Positions 37,361 through 48,776 of a stretch of 64,000 bases of DNA are shown here, one piece after another. This stretch comes from Bradyrhizobium barranii subsp. barranii (lineage in GTDB: Bacteria > Pseudomonadota > Alphaproteobacteria > Rhizobiales > Xanthobacteraceae). The stretch is from NCBI RefSeq assembly GCF_017565645.3, contig NZ_CP086136.1, forward strand, positions 9,283,501-9,347,500, in the 5' to 3' direction. Below the pieces are notes generated by a model that ran no database searches, was not told the DNA's origin, and saw only the letters and a program-made list of their open reading frames with translations. The position numbers were made by a program, and so were the translations under genes. The first letter of the stretch is position 1. Each line of letters begins with the position of its first letter.

Positions 37361-38452
37361 TCAACTCGGCTTGCCTTTGTGGGCAGGGCGATCCGGCCGG
37401 TGCCTCAACCGCTTCGCGGCGGTGACCGCCGCGTGGGCAGCGACCGCTAGCCCCACCACGCCGGCAGCGGCCATGCCGATCTCGTCGGCGTTCTGCTCGA
37501 TGCCGAACTGCTTGATGGTCGTGAGTCGGTCGTAAAATGACCCTTTATCCCAGAAGCCATCTTCGGAGCAGCCGAGACAGCCGTGGCCGGATTGAATGGG
37601 AAATGAAACGCCGCCGTTCCACCGAAGGGCCGAACAGGCGTTGTAGGTGGTTGGCCCCTTGCAGCCCAACTTGTACAAGCAATAGCCCTTGCGTGCGTTG
37701 GTGTCGTCCCACTCTTCGACGAATTGACCAGCGTCGAAATGGGACCGCCGGTAGCACTTATCGTGAATGCGCTCGGAATAAAACATACTTGGACGCCCTT
37801 GGTGATCAAGCTTTGGAAGCTTTCCGAACGTGGTAATGAAAGTCACGAGGCCGCTCATGACCTCTGCGATCGGCGGGCCCCCGGGCACCTTGATGATGGG
37901 CCTGTTGGTGATCACCTTATCGATCGGCACCGCGCGAGTCGGATTTGGCTTGGCCGCCTGCACGCATCCCCAGGACGCACACGTGCCCCAAGCGACGATC
38001 GCCATGGACTCTTCCGCCATCGACGTGAGCTTTTCAACGAACGGCTTGCCGCCGTCAATGCAGAACATGCCACCCTCGTTCAAGGGCGGGTTACCTTCAA
38101 CGGCAAGCACATATCCGCCTTTGTACCTGGCACGGGTTTCCTCCAGGATGGCCTCAGCCTGGTGTCCTGCCGCCGCCATGATCATATGGTCATAGTCGAG
38201 CGAAATCATCGACAGCAGCGCGTCCTTGATCAAGGGATGAGCCGAGCGGATAAAGCTTTCCGAGCAGCAGGTACACTCAAGCCCGTGCAGCCAGATGACG
38301 GGCACTCGCGGTTTGGTTTCCAGGGCGTGCGCAATACTGCTTGCACCAAGCCCCAAGCTCGCGGCCGTGAAACTGCAGAATTTAAGGAAACTGCGACGCG
38401 TGATACCCTGTCGTCTGATCACGCCGTAGAAGGTTTCCGTTGCATCACCCAT
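37361..38452 (-). CDS. hupS: HupS, [NiFe] uptake hydrogenase small subunit
   Basis: 363 residues, the length of Bradyrhizobium HupS. It has a Tat signal ([18 protein letters not shown]) that exports the folded dimer, the proximal cluster ligands in [22 protein letters not shown], and the medial/distal clusters in [21 protein letters not shown] and [14 protein letters not shown], then a C-terminal membrane anchor ([21 protein letters not shown]). The ATG at 38452 follows GGAAGG; the open frame upstream is not coding. A sigma-54 promoter candidate precedes it. Confidence 0.97.
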   Translation of the reverse strand: MGDATETFYGVIRRQGITRRSFLKFCSFTAASLGLGASSIAHALETKPRVPVIWLHGLECTCCSESFIRSAHPLIKDALLSMISLDYDHMIMAAAGHQAEAILEETRARYKGGYVLAVEGNPPLNEGGMFCIDGGKPFVEKLTSMAEESMAIVAWGTCASWGCVQAAKPNPTRAVPIDKVITNRPIIKVPGGPPIAEVMSGLVTFITTFGKLPKLDHQGRPSMFYSERIHDKCYRRSHFDAGQFVEEWDDTNARKGYCLYKLGCKGPTTYNACSALRWNGGVSFPIQSGHGCLGCSEDGFWDKGSFYDRLTTIKQFGIEQNADEIGMAAAGVVGLAVAAHAAVTAAKRLRHRPDRPAHKGKPS

Positions 38453-38499
38453 GAAACCTTCCAAGCGAGTTGTCGCCAGCGTTACGATTGGTGATGTTC

Positions 38500-38515
38500 G
38501 GCAAGAAACAAGCCA
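38500..38515 (-). promoter_or_regulatory. sigma-54 promoter candidate of hupS
   Basis: The minus strand reads TGGCTTGTTTCTTGCC with correct GG-N10-GC spacing, 48 bases before the hupS start. hupSL of Bradyrhizobium is known to use sigma-54. No perfect NifA site lies upstream; TGT-N10-ACG at about 38622 is one base off. The stretch 38516-39049 holds no gene. Confidence 0.65.
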
Positions 38516-39049
38516 GCAGAGCGAAACACCTGAAAGATAACAAGCCACCGCTTTAAGATTTTCGGCTTGTCGAATCCGGCCAGCGTCCCAGAAGCTAGGC
38601 CATTGATCTGCTACGCTATTGGTGTCCAGTTTTCGACGTCGATGTGAGCACTTTAACAAATCAAGCCGATCGTTCACCGCTGAAGGGAACTACGCTCCTG
38701 CAGGCGGCACTCATGATGCCGATTGTTGAATAGAATTGGTTCAGTCGACGGGCACCACATTGCCCGGCCTCAATCAGACTTGCCGATCGCTGACCAACGG
38801 TGCGTTAAAGCGCTCATAATCGAACCTAATGCAGGCAGCACGTACCAACGCGGTTGCCGAGCAAGGAACAGAGCCCGCAAGGGACTGAGAATGTGGTGCG
38901 CACGTTGGCTTGACTTTAGGTCTGATTTGATCCGATCTGCCCCTGGTTCCAAGGGGCTCGTCGCCTACGGGGCTGTGCGCGGCGACAGGCTGGACGTTTA
39001 GAGCGATCGCCCTGGCAAACCTAAGATGATTCGTTGCCTCGCCCGGTAC

Positions 39050-39709
39050 AATGTCTGTCGATGATGGCTAAGGTGAAGATTGTCGCAAATGCGAACATCA
39101 CCATACCAGCGGCAACCACACTTCCTCGTGCCAGCGCGGCTCTTGGACGTAGTCCACGACATAGGCCGACAACACCTTGGTGCGTCCAGGAATATTTCCG
39201 CCGATCATCATCACGACGCCGAATGTGCCTATCGTGTGAGAAAATCCAAGCACGGCCGCTTTAACGAGCTCCAGTCGCGCCAGCGGTGCGATGATAGCAA
39301 CGAAGCCATACAATGGCGAAACACGCCCTGTCATTTCCAACGGGTGATCGCCAACCGCAAGAAAGGCGTTACGTATCGGCTGCACGACCAATGGCAGCGC
39401 CGAGAGCACCGATCCGACCACGATCCCGACGAAGGTAAGAGCGAGCGTGCGCTCGCCCCAGAAAGAGGCGAGAACGCCGCCGGGTCCGTCGGGGCCGAGC
39501 AGAACGAGTACGCAAAAGCCGAGAGCCGCTGGGGGTAGTACCAGCGGAAGGGCAATTAGCGCAGCGACAGCCTCGCTCAGAAAAGTCTTTGAACGCGCCA
39601 GCCACCAGGCGAGGGGCACACCAATCACGAGGAGGATCACGGTCGTCACGCTAGCGAGCTCTATCGTGAGCGCAATGGATTGCGAGATCTCTGACGAATC
39701 AAAATCCAT
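39050..39709 (-). pseudogene. modB: modB, molybdate ABC transporter permease, C-terminal frameshift
   Basis: The main part from 39709 (MDFDSSEISQSIALTIELAS) is a typical ModB inner-membrane permease with five predicted helices and the loop ALPLVVQPIRNAFLAVGDHP. The C-terminal segment after YVVDY is out of frame: the expected last helix (VVAAGMVMFAFATIFTLAII) is found in the next frame down to about 39050, so one indel lies near 39120-39150. Neither modA nor modC is recognisable beside it, so this is probably a leftover. The stretch 39710-40541 holds no gene I can support. Confidence 0.72.
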
Positions 39710-40541
39710 GTGCGTCAGCCCGCCAACGAGCGCAGGTCGCCGTATCGCGATAGTGATTGCCTGCACGTCGGGCTGCCCAGCGATGTGGTGCGAATAGCCA
39801 TTTGTTCGTGCGGCAGCTCGCTCTGTCCCCCAAATTTACGCGCACCGTTTCTGCGAGCAAGAGCAGCATCGCAAGGCTCATCGGCAACTCCTGTGACAAG
39901 TCCGCTTCGTCCCACCCGACGGCGGCAGCTTCTCATTTGTCATCAGCAATTCGAGTGCCACGTGCGAACAGCGGCGGCGCTATGCTTATGTGAAAGCACT
40001 TTGCGTAGACGCCGACGTCACCGTGGAGTGGACCTAACGCTTTGTCAGGTTTCTGGCATCTTTGTTTCCAAGCGGACAGCAACAGCCGCCCAACGAAAAC
40101 GGCAGACTCGACTCGAGAAATGCCTGTTTGGTTTGTCGGCGGCTCAAATCCCGTGCTCGCAGGGCCGGTAGCTGAACCGATCGCAAGAAGCCTGCCGGTC
40201 GGCAGCTACGCAAACGAAGTAGCTGAAAACTCGTCGTAAGGCTGGTTCGGCGACGCGGCAAAGGCGCGAGGGGCCGCGAGCGACGGCCGCTCCCCTGACC
40301 GGCTTAGCTTGCACATCGTCAGCACAGGCGTGGAGACAAACGCCGCGTCATCGACGAGATTGGCCGCTTGCGGAAAAACGCAGTCATCCATCAGAGGTCC
40401 TACCCGGGCAACGCAGCTCCTAGCCAGACTTCCATTCGGTAAATGCGTTCAATCCAAAATAGCAATTTTACCAACTGCACGTACTGCTGCACGATCTCAA
40501 CACTCCAGCATTCCGCTAATGCGCGCTACGCTGCAGCCTAA

Positions 40542-40559
40542 TGTTCGACCTTGCGAACA
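40542..40559. promoter_or_regulatory. palindrome upstream of dctA, activator site candidate
   Basis: TGTTCG-ACCTTG-CGAACA is an 18-base palindrome 79 bases upstream of the dctA sigma-54 promoter, the usual place for a DctD-type enhancer-binding protein. The spacing (TGT-N12-ACA) does not fit NifA. Confidence 0.55.
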
Positions 40560-40637
40560 CGGCTAAGAGCACTCAAGCCGATGCCACCGAAGGGAGGCCA
40601 TTGTCCGCGACTTTTTAGTCCGCCGCAGTTTGGGATT

Positions 40638-40653
40638 TGGTGCATATCTTGCT
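40638..40653 (+). promoter_or_regulatory. dctA sigma-54 promoter
   Basis: TGGTGCATATCTTGCT has correct GG-N10-GC spacing and a TTGCT -12. The leader that follows contains a hairpin (AAGACGCG 40694-40701 with CGCGTCTT 40714-40721). dctA in rhizobia is sigma-54-dependent. Confidence 0.75.
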
Positions 40654-40816
40654 TAGCGAGAAAGGACAACGCAACTAAACGCCTGCCTTTGGAAAGACGC
40701 GCCGGCTCTCGGACGCGTCTTCAATCGCGCAAGGCTATAATGATTAGTCTCGTATGACACTGTCGCCTCTCACCGAGCCGCGGCACACATTCGAGTATAT
40801 TCGGGAAGGAAGCGTC

Positions 40817-42133
40817 ATGACCACCATGGCAACCGCGGCGCCTGTGCGCGCGTCGCAAGCTTGGTATAAGATACTCTACGTCCAGGTGCTGATCGCAATC
40901 CTAATTGGCGCCATGGTTGGCTGCCTATGGCCGTCTGTCGCCACAAACGACTGGGTCAAGGCGCTCGGTGATGGGTTCATCAAGCTCATCAAGATGGTGA
41001 TCGCGCCCATTATTTTCTGCACCGTCACGTCTGGCATTGCGCATATTCAAGATGCCAAGAAAGTCGGGTGCGTCGGCGTCAAGGCGCTGTTCTATTTCGA
41101 GATCGTCTCCAGCTTTGCCTTGCTGTTGGGCCTTGCCATGGGCAATCTGGTCCGGATTGGCCATGGCCTTGCGGTCAAACCGGATGCTGCGGCGGTCGCC
41201 AATTACGTCAAGCAGGCGGAAGCCTCGAAAACCGTCGACTTTATTCTCAACATCATTCCCGATAGCGTGGTCGGCGCCTTCGCTCGCGGCGATGTTCTGC
41301 AGGTTCTCCTGTTCGCGATCCTTTTTGGCTTCTCGCTGATGGCGTTGGGAAAGCGTGGCGAGCGTCTGCGCGGCATGATTGACGACGTCGCGCACGCGGT
41401 GTTCGGGGTAATAGCTATTGTAATGAAAGCGGCCCCGATCGGCGCCTTCGGCGCCATGGCTTTCACAGTCGGCAAGTTCGGGCCCGCAGCACTCGGCAAT
41501 CTGATCGGTCTGATCGCGCTGTTTTACGTGACTGCTGCCCTATTCGTAGTAGTCGTGCTTGGTCTGATCGCCCGCCTCGTCGGCTTTTCAATCTTCAAGT
41601 TCCTTATCTATATTAAAGACGAGCTTCTGATCGTGCTCGGTACTTCATCCTCCGAAAGCGCGCTCCCTCAATTGATGGAGAAGCTCGAGCGGCTGGGCTG
41701 CTCCAAGCCGGTGGTCGGGCTGGTGGTGCCGACTGGCTACTCCTTCAACCTTGACGGCACCAATATCTATATGACACTTGCAACATTGTTCATTGCCCAG
41801 GCACTCGGTGTCGATCTCAGCTTTGGCCAGCAGCTCACGATCCTGCTAGTAGCAATGCTAACTTCGAAGGGAGCAAGCGGCGTCACCGGCGCAGGCTTTA
41901 TCACGCTCGCTGCGACATTATCGGTAGTAAACCCAGCTCTGGTGCCGGGCATGGCAATCGTGTTTTCTATCGACAAGTTCATGAGCGAGGTGCGCGCCCT
42001 CACCAACATCATCGGCAATGGCATCGCGGCTGTGTTCGTATCCTGGTGGGAAAGCGAGCTCGATCACGTGACGCTGCAGACTCGGCTCAACAAGTCCACC
42101 GCTTCCACTACTATCGACACTACAAGCACATGA
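40817..42133 (+). CDS. dctA: DctA, C4-dicarboxylate/H+ symporter
   Basis: 438 residues from the ATG at 40817 (behind GGGAAGGA; the frame is open to 40754). It belongs to the glutamate/dicarboxylate symporter family: eight helices with hairpin HP1 containing [16 protein letters not shown], the NLDGTNIYM motif, and [16 protein letters not shown] in HP2. It imports succinate, malate and fumarate, the carbon source of bacteroids. The frame is intact, unlike its hup and mod neighbours. Confidence 0.96.
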   Translation: MTTMATAAPVRASQAWYKILYVQVLIAILIGAMVGCLWPSVATNDWVKALGDGFIKLIKMVIAPIIFCTVTSGIAHIQDAKKVGCVGVKALFYFEIVSSFALLLGLAMGNLVRIGHGLAVKPDAAAVANYVKQAEASKTVDFILNIIPDSVVGAFARGDVLQVLLFAILFGFSLMALGKRGERLRGMIDDVAHAVFGVIAIVMKAAPIGAFGAMAFTVGKFGPAALGNLIGLIALFYVTAALFVVVVLGLIARLVGFSIFKFLIYIKDELLIVLGTSSSESALPQLMEKLERLGCSKPVVGLVVPTGYSFNLDGTNIYMTLATLFIAQALGVDLSFGQQLTILLVAMLTSKGASGVTGAGFITLAATLSVVNPALVPGMAIVFSIDKFMSEVRALTNIIGNGIAAVFVSWWESELDHVTLQTRLNKSTASTTIDTTST

Positions 42134-42245
42134 GGTAGGTCCCGGATCTGAACAGCCGCCATTCGGACACGAATACTCCCCCTGCGCTCTCCGGCGCACA
42201 GCATTATTCCGCGCCGCAGCCAGGGCAGCTGCCCCTGAGAGGCTA

Positions 42246-43363
42246 GTACCCGGAATCAGAGCTGAGTGATACGGCGGCCTTTGAAACGGCGTTGACGGAC
42301 CTTTTTCTTGGTCCAGACGAAGGGCTCGGCTCTGTCGTTGTATGCGTTGACGTAGGCATCGATGTGTTCCTGAAGCTGCTTGAGGCTCGTGAAGGAGGTG
42401 CCGCTGAGCGACTGCCCCTGCAAGATGGAAAACCATACTTCGACCTGATTGAGCCATGACGCACTTGTCGGCGTGAAATGAAATTGCACGTTGGGGTGGG
42501 CCTTGAGCCAGTCCTCGTTCTTTTTATGGGTGTTGAGGTTGTCGAGGATGACGTGAAGCTTGCGGTTCGGAAAAGTCGCGGTGACGCTGTTCATGAAATC
42601 GAGAAACTCGACGCGGCGCCGGCGTTTTGAATGGGTCGCGATGATCTTTCCGGTGGCGACTTCGAGCGCCGCAAACAATGTTGTGGTGCCATGCCGCTTG
42701 TAATCGTGGCTTTGGCCGGTCAAGGCGCGGCCATTGGGCAACTTCAGATAACCCTGCGCTCGCTCCAAAGCCTGGATCGAGGGCTTCTCGTCCACGCACA
42801 GCACAATGGCCTTCGCCGGCGGCGCGACATAGAGGCCGACAACATCGGCGGCTTTGGCCGTAAAGTTCGGGTCGTTGCTCTCGCACCAGGACTTGCGAGC
42901 CACCAGGTCAATCTTGTGGCTGCGCAGGAACCGCCAGACATATTGGACATCGACATCGCCCAGCGCCTCGGCCAGCAGGGGGCCGGTCCAGCGCGCAAAC
43001 CCTTGCGGTGGCGGCTTATCCAGCAGCTTCAGAATCCGCTTGTCGGTCGTCTTCGTATAGATCGGCTGCTTGCCAGGCCGCGGCTTGTCTTGCAGCCCTT
43101 CAAGGCCATGGTCGGCATAGCGATGCCGCCAAAGGCTGACAATCCGCGGCTGGACCCCAACTTCCTTGGCGATCGACCGGGTGCTGCGCCCATCCGCCGC
43201 CAACAGAACTATCCGCGCCCGCTTCAAATCGCGCTGCAACGTCACCGGTGAGCGACAGCACGCCTCAAGCACCTTGCGATCTTTCCTCGAAAGGTGGACT
43301 TCTCTTGCTTCGGGTATCATCCCGACCTTGAATCACGACTCACGTTCCAAGAAAAGTGGGTAC
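42246..43363 (-). mobile_element. IS630-family insertion sequence
   Basis: The ends are short inverted repeats (GTACCC at 42246 and GGGTAC ending at 43363) flanked by TA on both sides (42244-42245 and 43364-43365), the TA duplication typical of IS630/Tc1 elements. It holds a single transposase gene. Confidence 0.85.
42256..43320 (-). CDS. IS630-family transposase
   Basis: 354 residues: HTH domain (RSTRSIAKEVGVQPRIVSLWRHRY), then the DDE core with CVDEKPSIQ, VILDNLNTHKK and TPTSASWLNQVEVWF. The frame is intact. Confidence 0.95.
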   Translation of the reverse strand: MIPEAREVHLSRKDRKVLEACCRSPVTLQRDLKRARIVLLAADGRSTRSIAKEVGVQPRIVSLWRHRYADHGLEGLQDKPRPGKQPIYTKTTDKRILKLLDKPPPQGFARWTGPLLAEALGDVDVQYVWRFLRSHKIDLVARKSWCESNDPNFTAKAADVVGLYVAPPAKAIVLCVDEKPSIQALERAQGYLKLPNGRALTGQSHDYKRHGTTTLFAALEVATGKIIATHSKRRRRVEFLDFMNSVTATFPNRKLHVILDNLNTHKKNEDWLKAHPNVQFHFTPTSASWLNQVEVWFSILQGQSLSGTSFTSLKQLQEHIDAYVNAYNDRAEPFVWTKKKVRQRRFKGRRITQL

Positions 43364-43365
43364 TA

Positions 43366-44189
43366 GCGAGAAAAGAGGCAGGAGCTTTTTCAGGGTTTCG
43401 CTTTCGCACTCAAGGGCTACCGGCCATCTGAACGCTTGTGCAACATTTTTGCCAAGCCGATGACGGGACTGACGGACTAGGTATTGGTCCGCCTACGAAG
43501 ATCCATATGCACGTCGCTCCACTTGCCTCACGCGATTAAGGACGACGTAGGGATCCTGCGGACGCAGCTTGTCGTTCTCGTTACGATGCGCGCTGCGTTA
43601 GCAGAGCATGGTGGGTGTGATCAGCGTGAATGGCACTCGACAAAGCCGTGGCGAGTCATACGAGGCTGCCCTGCGTTCTGCGACGCCGCTCGCTTCCAGC
43701 GGAACCAGTTTTTCGCAGCTAAAGCGCGATAAGATTGGAACGATGCGTAGGACTCGCGCGACTCCGGCTTCTGTGTCGGCAGGCGAACTTGCGCTTTCTT
43801 CGCGGGAGCGGCTGTGTCGGGGAGACGAGTCATTGGGCAGCTTTTTTCTGATCCTTGCCGGTCCGGAGGCGCGCCTTCGAACCTATCGGCTGAACTGAAA
43901 CCACTGTCCTCATTCCGCGGCCTAATGGGGCGCATTGGCCGTAGGCTCGAGCGATGCGCAAAAGCGGACGTTTCAGCTTCGACTAAAGTCGCGTCAGCGA
44001 CACCTACTGAAAGGTTTAGGACAAATATACGTATGTTTATAATGCGTTTTTTCCCCGCGCGTGCTGAGTTCGGCAGCCGATGATCGATCTTGCACACGCT
44101 AGCATGCGGACCCAAGTGTTCAAGATTGCCTCATTTTTGCCTAAAATGCTATAGCTCTCCCGCCGGATAACAGGCCGGACGGTCTCAAA
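43366..44189. other. stretch upstream of nodV without a supported gene
   Basis: Only overlapping weak ORFs are present, the longest being 164 codons on the minus strand (44115-43621) with no recognisable domain or good ribosome binding site. I could not find a convincing nod box. Confidence 0.35.
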
Positions 44190-46859
44190 ATGTATAGGAT
44201 CAGCAGTTTCAAACGTTCAGCCCCTCAGTTGACCTTGGGCAGCATAGCGCTAGCCGCGGTTACACTGACTTGCGTGTACTTTCAGGCGCATTTCGCCGCC
44301 GCGGCGTTCGCCTATTTGTTAGTAGTCTTACTATTTTCGTTGATGGGCAGCTTCATTGCTTCATCAGCGCTTTGCATCGTCGCAATCGCTGCTCTCGCAT
44401 ACTACTTTGCGCCGCCGGCGTTTAGTTTACGAATCGATGATCCCCGCGATGTTCCTGTGGTTGTTGCATTTCTTATTGTCTCTGTTGTCGGAACGTACCT
44501 GATTGGAAAACTCCGCCAGGAAAGAGAGGCTGCACGTGTGGCTGCGGCCAAGCTTCAGCGGAGTGCCTCGGATTTGGAGGATCGTGAAAAACGGTGGCGC
44601 GCAATTTTCGAGCACAATCCAGCCATGTACTTCATGGTCGATGAGGCCGGCATTGTCCTCAACGTCAATACGTTGGGCGCGACACAACTGGGATTTGCTT
44701 GTGCAGAACTATTGGGCCAATCCGTGCTCGACGTATTTCTGGAGGAGGATCGCGCATTCGTCCGCAAATGCATTCAGACGTGTCTTGAGGATGTTGGACA
44801 ATCGCGCACTTGGGACGTCCGGAAAGTCAGGAAGGACGGTTCTGTATTGTGGGTGCGTGAAAACGCCAAGGCCATGCTTTGGGCCGGCGACCGCCCCGTC
44901 ATCCTCATGGCGTGCGAAGATATTACGGAGCGCAAGCAGACCGAGCTTGCGCTGCAGCGGAGCGAAGCGCATTTGGCTCACGCGCAGGAGTTGAGTCATA
45001 CAGGCAGCTTCAGCTGGAACGCCTCTACCGGCGAGGCCTTCTGGTCTAAGGAGACATTTCGGATTTTCCAAATCGATCTTCAGACGACACCGGCGCCACA
45101 ACTCGTCATTGAGCGCACGCACCCAGATGATAGGGCTTCTGTCAAAGAGATTATCGATGAAGCGATGCGAGACCTGAGGGATTTCGAGCACGAGTACCGG
45201 CTGCTGCTACCTGACGGCTCCGTGAAGCACATCCATGCGCAGGCACGAGTCACGCGAACCGCCTCTGGTGAAATTGAGTTTGTTGGGGCAGCCACCGATA
45301 TTACGGCAGCTAGGCGAGCAGAACAGCAGTTGCGCCGAAGCGAGGCCTATCTGGCCGAGGCTCAGCATCTCACTCACACAGGCAGCTGGTCCTGGGACGT
45401 CCACACACGAGATTTCGTTTATCGCTCCGCTGAGGTCGACCGCCTGTTTGGCTTTAACCCACAAGAGCCGGTTTCGCTAGAGACTATTCGATCGCGCATC
45501 CATCCGGAAGACTTGCCAGGGTTGCAGGAGGTGCAGCGTCAGGCGATTGACCAGGAGCACGAACGGTTCGAATATGATTTCCGTGTTATTCTGCCAGATG
45601 GCGGGATAAGGCGCATACACTCCGTTGCACACGTTGTCGTCGGCAGCGATGGTAATGTCAGCGAGCTGATCGGAACACATATGGATGTTACCGAGCAACA
45701 CGCAGCTAGGGAACGCTTGGAAAACACGCTTGTAGCGCTGCGCGAGAGCGAACAGCGCTTTCGCGACTATGCCGAGACTGCTTCCGACTGGCTCTGGGAA
45801 ACCGGGCCAGATCATCGGGTCACTCACTTGTCCGAGCACACCAGCGCTGCGGGAATTTTGGCGACAGGGTTAACGGGCCTGCTTCGCTGGGACATCGCGT
45901 GCGACATGGAAGAAGAACCGGAGAAGTGGCGTCAGCATCGGGCGACGTTGCAGGCACACCTGCCGTTCCGGGATCTCATCTACCGTACCGTAAATAGGAT
46001 GGGATCTCCGATCTACGTCCGCACTAGTGGCAAGCCCTTCTTCGACGGAAACGGAAATTTTTTGGGCTATCGCGGCGTCAGCACTGACATCACCGCTACC
46101 ATTCGCGCTGATCAGGCCGAACAAGAGCTGCGAAAGGCACAGGCGGAGCTTGCACATGTGACGCGTGTAACGACCTTGGGAGAAATGACAACTTCTATCG
46201 CCCACGAGATAACCCAACCACTCGCCGCTATCCTCAGCAACGCCGATGCGTGCCTCGGCTGGATGGCTCGCGATGTTCCCAATCTTGCAGCCGCGCGCTC
46301 TTCAGTCGAATGGATCATAGAAGATGCAATCCGGGCAAGCGAGGTGATCCGTAGTATTCGCGCACTCGCGAAAAAGGGCGAGATCGAGATGGTGCCGCTC
46401 GACATTAATCAGGTGGTTAGGGACGTCAGCGCGCTGGTAACACGAGAGCTGGTGAGCCACCAAGTGACGTTGCGAAGCGAGTTGGCGTCTGCGCTGCCTA
46501 GGGTCCTCGGTGATCGAATTCAGCTACAACAAGTGATCATCAATCTGGTGATGAACGGAATCGAGGCCATGGACGCAGTTACAGACCGGCCGCGTGAACT
46601 TCTGATTCAATCATCTACGGACGATCTGGGGTACGTGCAGCTTTCCGTGACCGATTGCGGCGTCGGGATCGCCGAGAATGACGCGGACCGCGTCTTGGAC
46701 CCCTTCTTCACCACCAAATCGAGCGGCCTAGGAATGGGCCTTTCGATCTGCCGGTCGATCGTGGAAGTTCACGGAGGACGAATTTCAGTGGTTCAGAAAA
46801 ATGGACCGGGCGCGACGTTCCAGTTTGCCCTTCCGCTGCATAAGGAGGCCATCTCGTGA
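44190..46859 (+). CDS. nodV: NodV, isoflavonoid-responsive sensor histidine kinase
   Basis: 889 residues, exactly the length of Bradyrhizobium NodV. N-terminal hydrophobic segments (about residues 15-105), then a short coiled region, four PAS-type domains (about 130-255, 265-385, 390-515, 525-650; three end in DITxxR/DVTEQ-like PAC motifs), the phospho-acceptor His672 in [19 protein letters not shown], and the ATPase domain with [17 protein letters not shown] and [14 protein letters not shown]. It senses genistein-type signals and phosphorylates NodW, activating nod genes. Its end overlaps nodW by 4 bases. NwsA is the close paralogue. Confidence 0.9.
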
Positions 46860-47539
46860 CAGGACGATTTGACTGGAGAGGCCAAGGCGGACATACCGAG
46901 GCTTCGACGAAGGCAATCGTCTTTGTCGTCGAGGATGACATCTCTATGCGTCGCTCGCTTACGAACCTTTTTCGATCGGTAGGCTTGGAGGTCGTGGCGT
47001 TCGGATCGGCCCGTGAAATGCTGCAGAGCACAATGCCGGACGTCACAAGCTGTCTAGTTCTTGATGTCCGGCTGCCGGGCCTGAGCGGCCTTGACTACCA
47101 GACCGAGCTCGCCAGGTTGAACATACACATCCCAATCATCTTCATTACCGGCCATGGCGACATTCCCATGACCGTCAGGGCCATGAAGGGAGGCGCGGTC
47201 GATTTCCTCAGCAAGCCCTTCCGCGATCAGGAACTGCTTGATGCCGTCGTTGCGGCGACCGAACGCGATCGCAAAAGACGAGAAGCTCAGCGAACCGTGG
47301 CGAACCTGAAATCTCTATTTGAGACCCTAAGCCCGCGAGAACAGGCAGTGATGAAACTGGTCGCGACGGGGCTGATGAACAAGCAGGTAGCCGCCGAACT
47401 TGGGCTCGCCGAGATCACCGTCAAGATCTACCGGGGACACGTAATGAAAAAGATGCGTGCCCGCTCGCTGGCTGACTTGATCAGAATGAGCGAGACGCTC
47501 GGAATTAGCGCCAATCACACTGAACAAACCCAAGTATGA
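46856..47539 (+). CDS. nodW: NodW, response regulator for nodulation genes
   Basis: 227 residues with a receiver domain ([10 protein letters not shown]; phospho-acceptor Asp70 in [16 protein letters not shown]) and a FixJ/LuxR-type DNA-binding domain ([35 protein letters not shown], in part). Length and the Asp70 position equal those of Bradyrhizobium NodW. Its ATG overlaps the nodV stop. The paralogue NwsB is the alternative name. Confidence 0.92.
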
Positions 47540-47562
47540 TTTTACAATTCCATCACTTAAGC

Positions 47563-47580
47563 CCACTTTCGCGAAAGTGG
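47563..47580. other. 18-base perfect palindrome after nodW
   Basis: CCACTTTCGCGAAAGTGG lies 24 bases beyond the nodW stop and 44 bases before the next gene. It can be a hairpin or a dimer-binding operator; there is no T-run for a simple terminator. Confidence 0.6.
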
Positions 47581-47623
47581 CTGACGGTTTGGCAGCCGCT
47601 GTACTGCGTCGGGAGGGCTCATC

Positions 47624-48010
47624 TTGTCCACGCCTTTGATTTCCGTCGTTGACGACGACCCCTCGGTCCGTGCGGCGACAGAAAACCTTTTGAAATCGCG
47701 TGGCTACGTCGTGCAGATATTTGCCTCGGCCGAGGCGCTCCTGCGGTCGCCGCGGTTGAACGAGATATCCTGCGTCATAACTGATGTGCAGATGGCAGCG
47801 ATGAGCGGGCTGGAGCTGCTGGCAGAGATGCGGACGCGTGGTTACCAAGCACCCTTCATTTTCATTACAGCTTTCCCCAACGAGCGCGTACGCGCGTCAG
47901 CCTTGGACGCCGGAGCGATCGGCTTCCTCGCCAAACCATTCGGCGTACAAGAGTTACTCAAGTGTCTCGACAGCGCACTGCAGGCATATGGCGACCGAGG
48001 CCGCATCTGA
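47624..48010 (+). CDS. stand-alone CheY-like response regulator
   Basis: 128 residues, one receiver domain: ISVVDDDPSVR, phospho-acceptor Asp in VITDVQMAAMSGLEL, Thr/Lys switch ITAFPN and LAKPFGV. No output domain. The start appears to be TTG at 47624 behind GGGAGGG. Its place directly downstream of nodVW suggests it could compete for or relay NodV phosphate. Confidence 0.85.
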   Translation: MSTPLISVVDDDPSVRAATENLLKSRGYVVQIFASAEALLRSPRLNEISCVITDVQMAAMSGLELLAEMRTRGYQAPFIFITAFPNERVRASALDAGAIGFLAKPFGVQELLKCLDSALQAYGDRGRI

Positions 48011-48776
48011 TTCGATCAACTGCGCGTTCTTGTCCGATCTAACGACGATCACGCACCGGGCAACCTCTTTGCGGCCGGAACCGCGACCTGCCCTAACGTT
48101 ATTAGGAGCTAATTCTTGCCCGCCAAAGCATTACCGGCTACTGTCGGCTGCAAAACAACCTTTGACCTTGCGAGAGACGGAGGGTACGCCGGCTCGATTC
48201 ATTCCAGGTCGTGATCAAAGTAATGCCGGCCCAGAGCGATCAGCGCCCCTAGCATTTAACTCCACCTGGAGCGAAGCTATATGCTCCATTGCAGAGCGGT
48301 TCCCGAGAGCGCTCGGCAAGCACGAGATTGGTTGTGCTCAGCCCAGCCGCGGTGACGACGAAATGGAGCTTCGCCAGGACGCCCCTCATGTCTTGGTCAC
48401 CGCTTTTCCGGTGAAAGCGCTTTGAACGATGCCCAGCCCAAGGAATTGTTACGTCCGCTGACGCGTGCGGGTTGGACTTGTCTATAGGGCCGCCGCTTCG
48501 TTATCGATTCCCAGCGCGCCGGCTATCGTCAAGCTCCCACATCATGTGTGGCAGACCTCTGGTCCAACCCGTCAAACGTGCTCGGCGCAACACGTCCCCA
48601 CCACGGCCGGGCTATCACACAGGTGTCCTCGCCGCAGCGAGCATCGGCAGCAACTGGTTTGTACTGTAGCCCCCAATTTCTTAAGGCAAACAAATCAGTC
48701 AGCAACTGCTAAGCTAAGGAGGACCGAGGAGACAGCATTGATGTCTCCTGTGTCAGAACGTAACCTAAGTTCGTCT
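48011..48776. other. stretch without a supported gene before IS256
   Basis: Only short overlapping ORFs occur. A short frame with a good ribosome binding site (AAGGAGG near 48715) begins at 48740 and is cut by the IS256 end at 48777. Confidence 0.35.

Noticed and set aside
38610..38640. NifA site and FixK box upstream of hupS
   Set aside because: The best NifA-like match is TGT-N10-ACG and the FixK match is only a half site, so neither meets the pattern.
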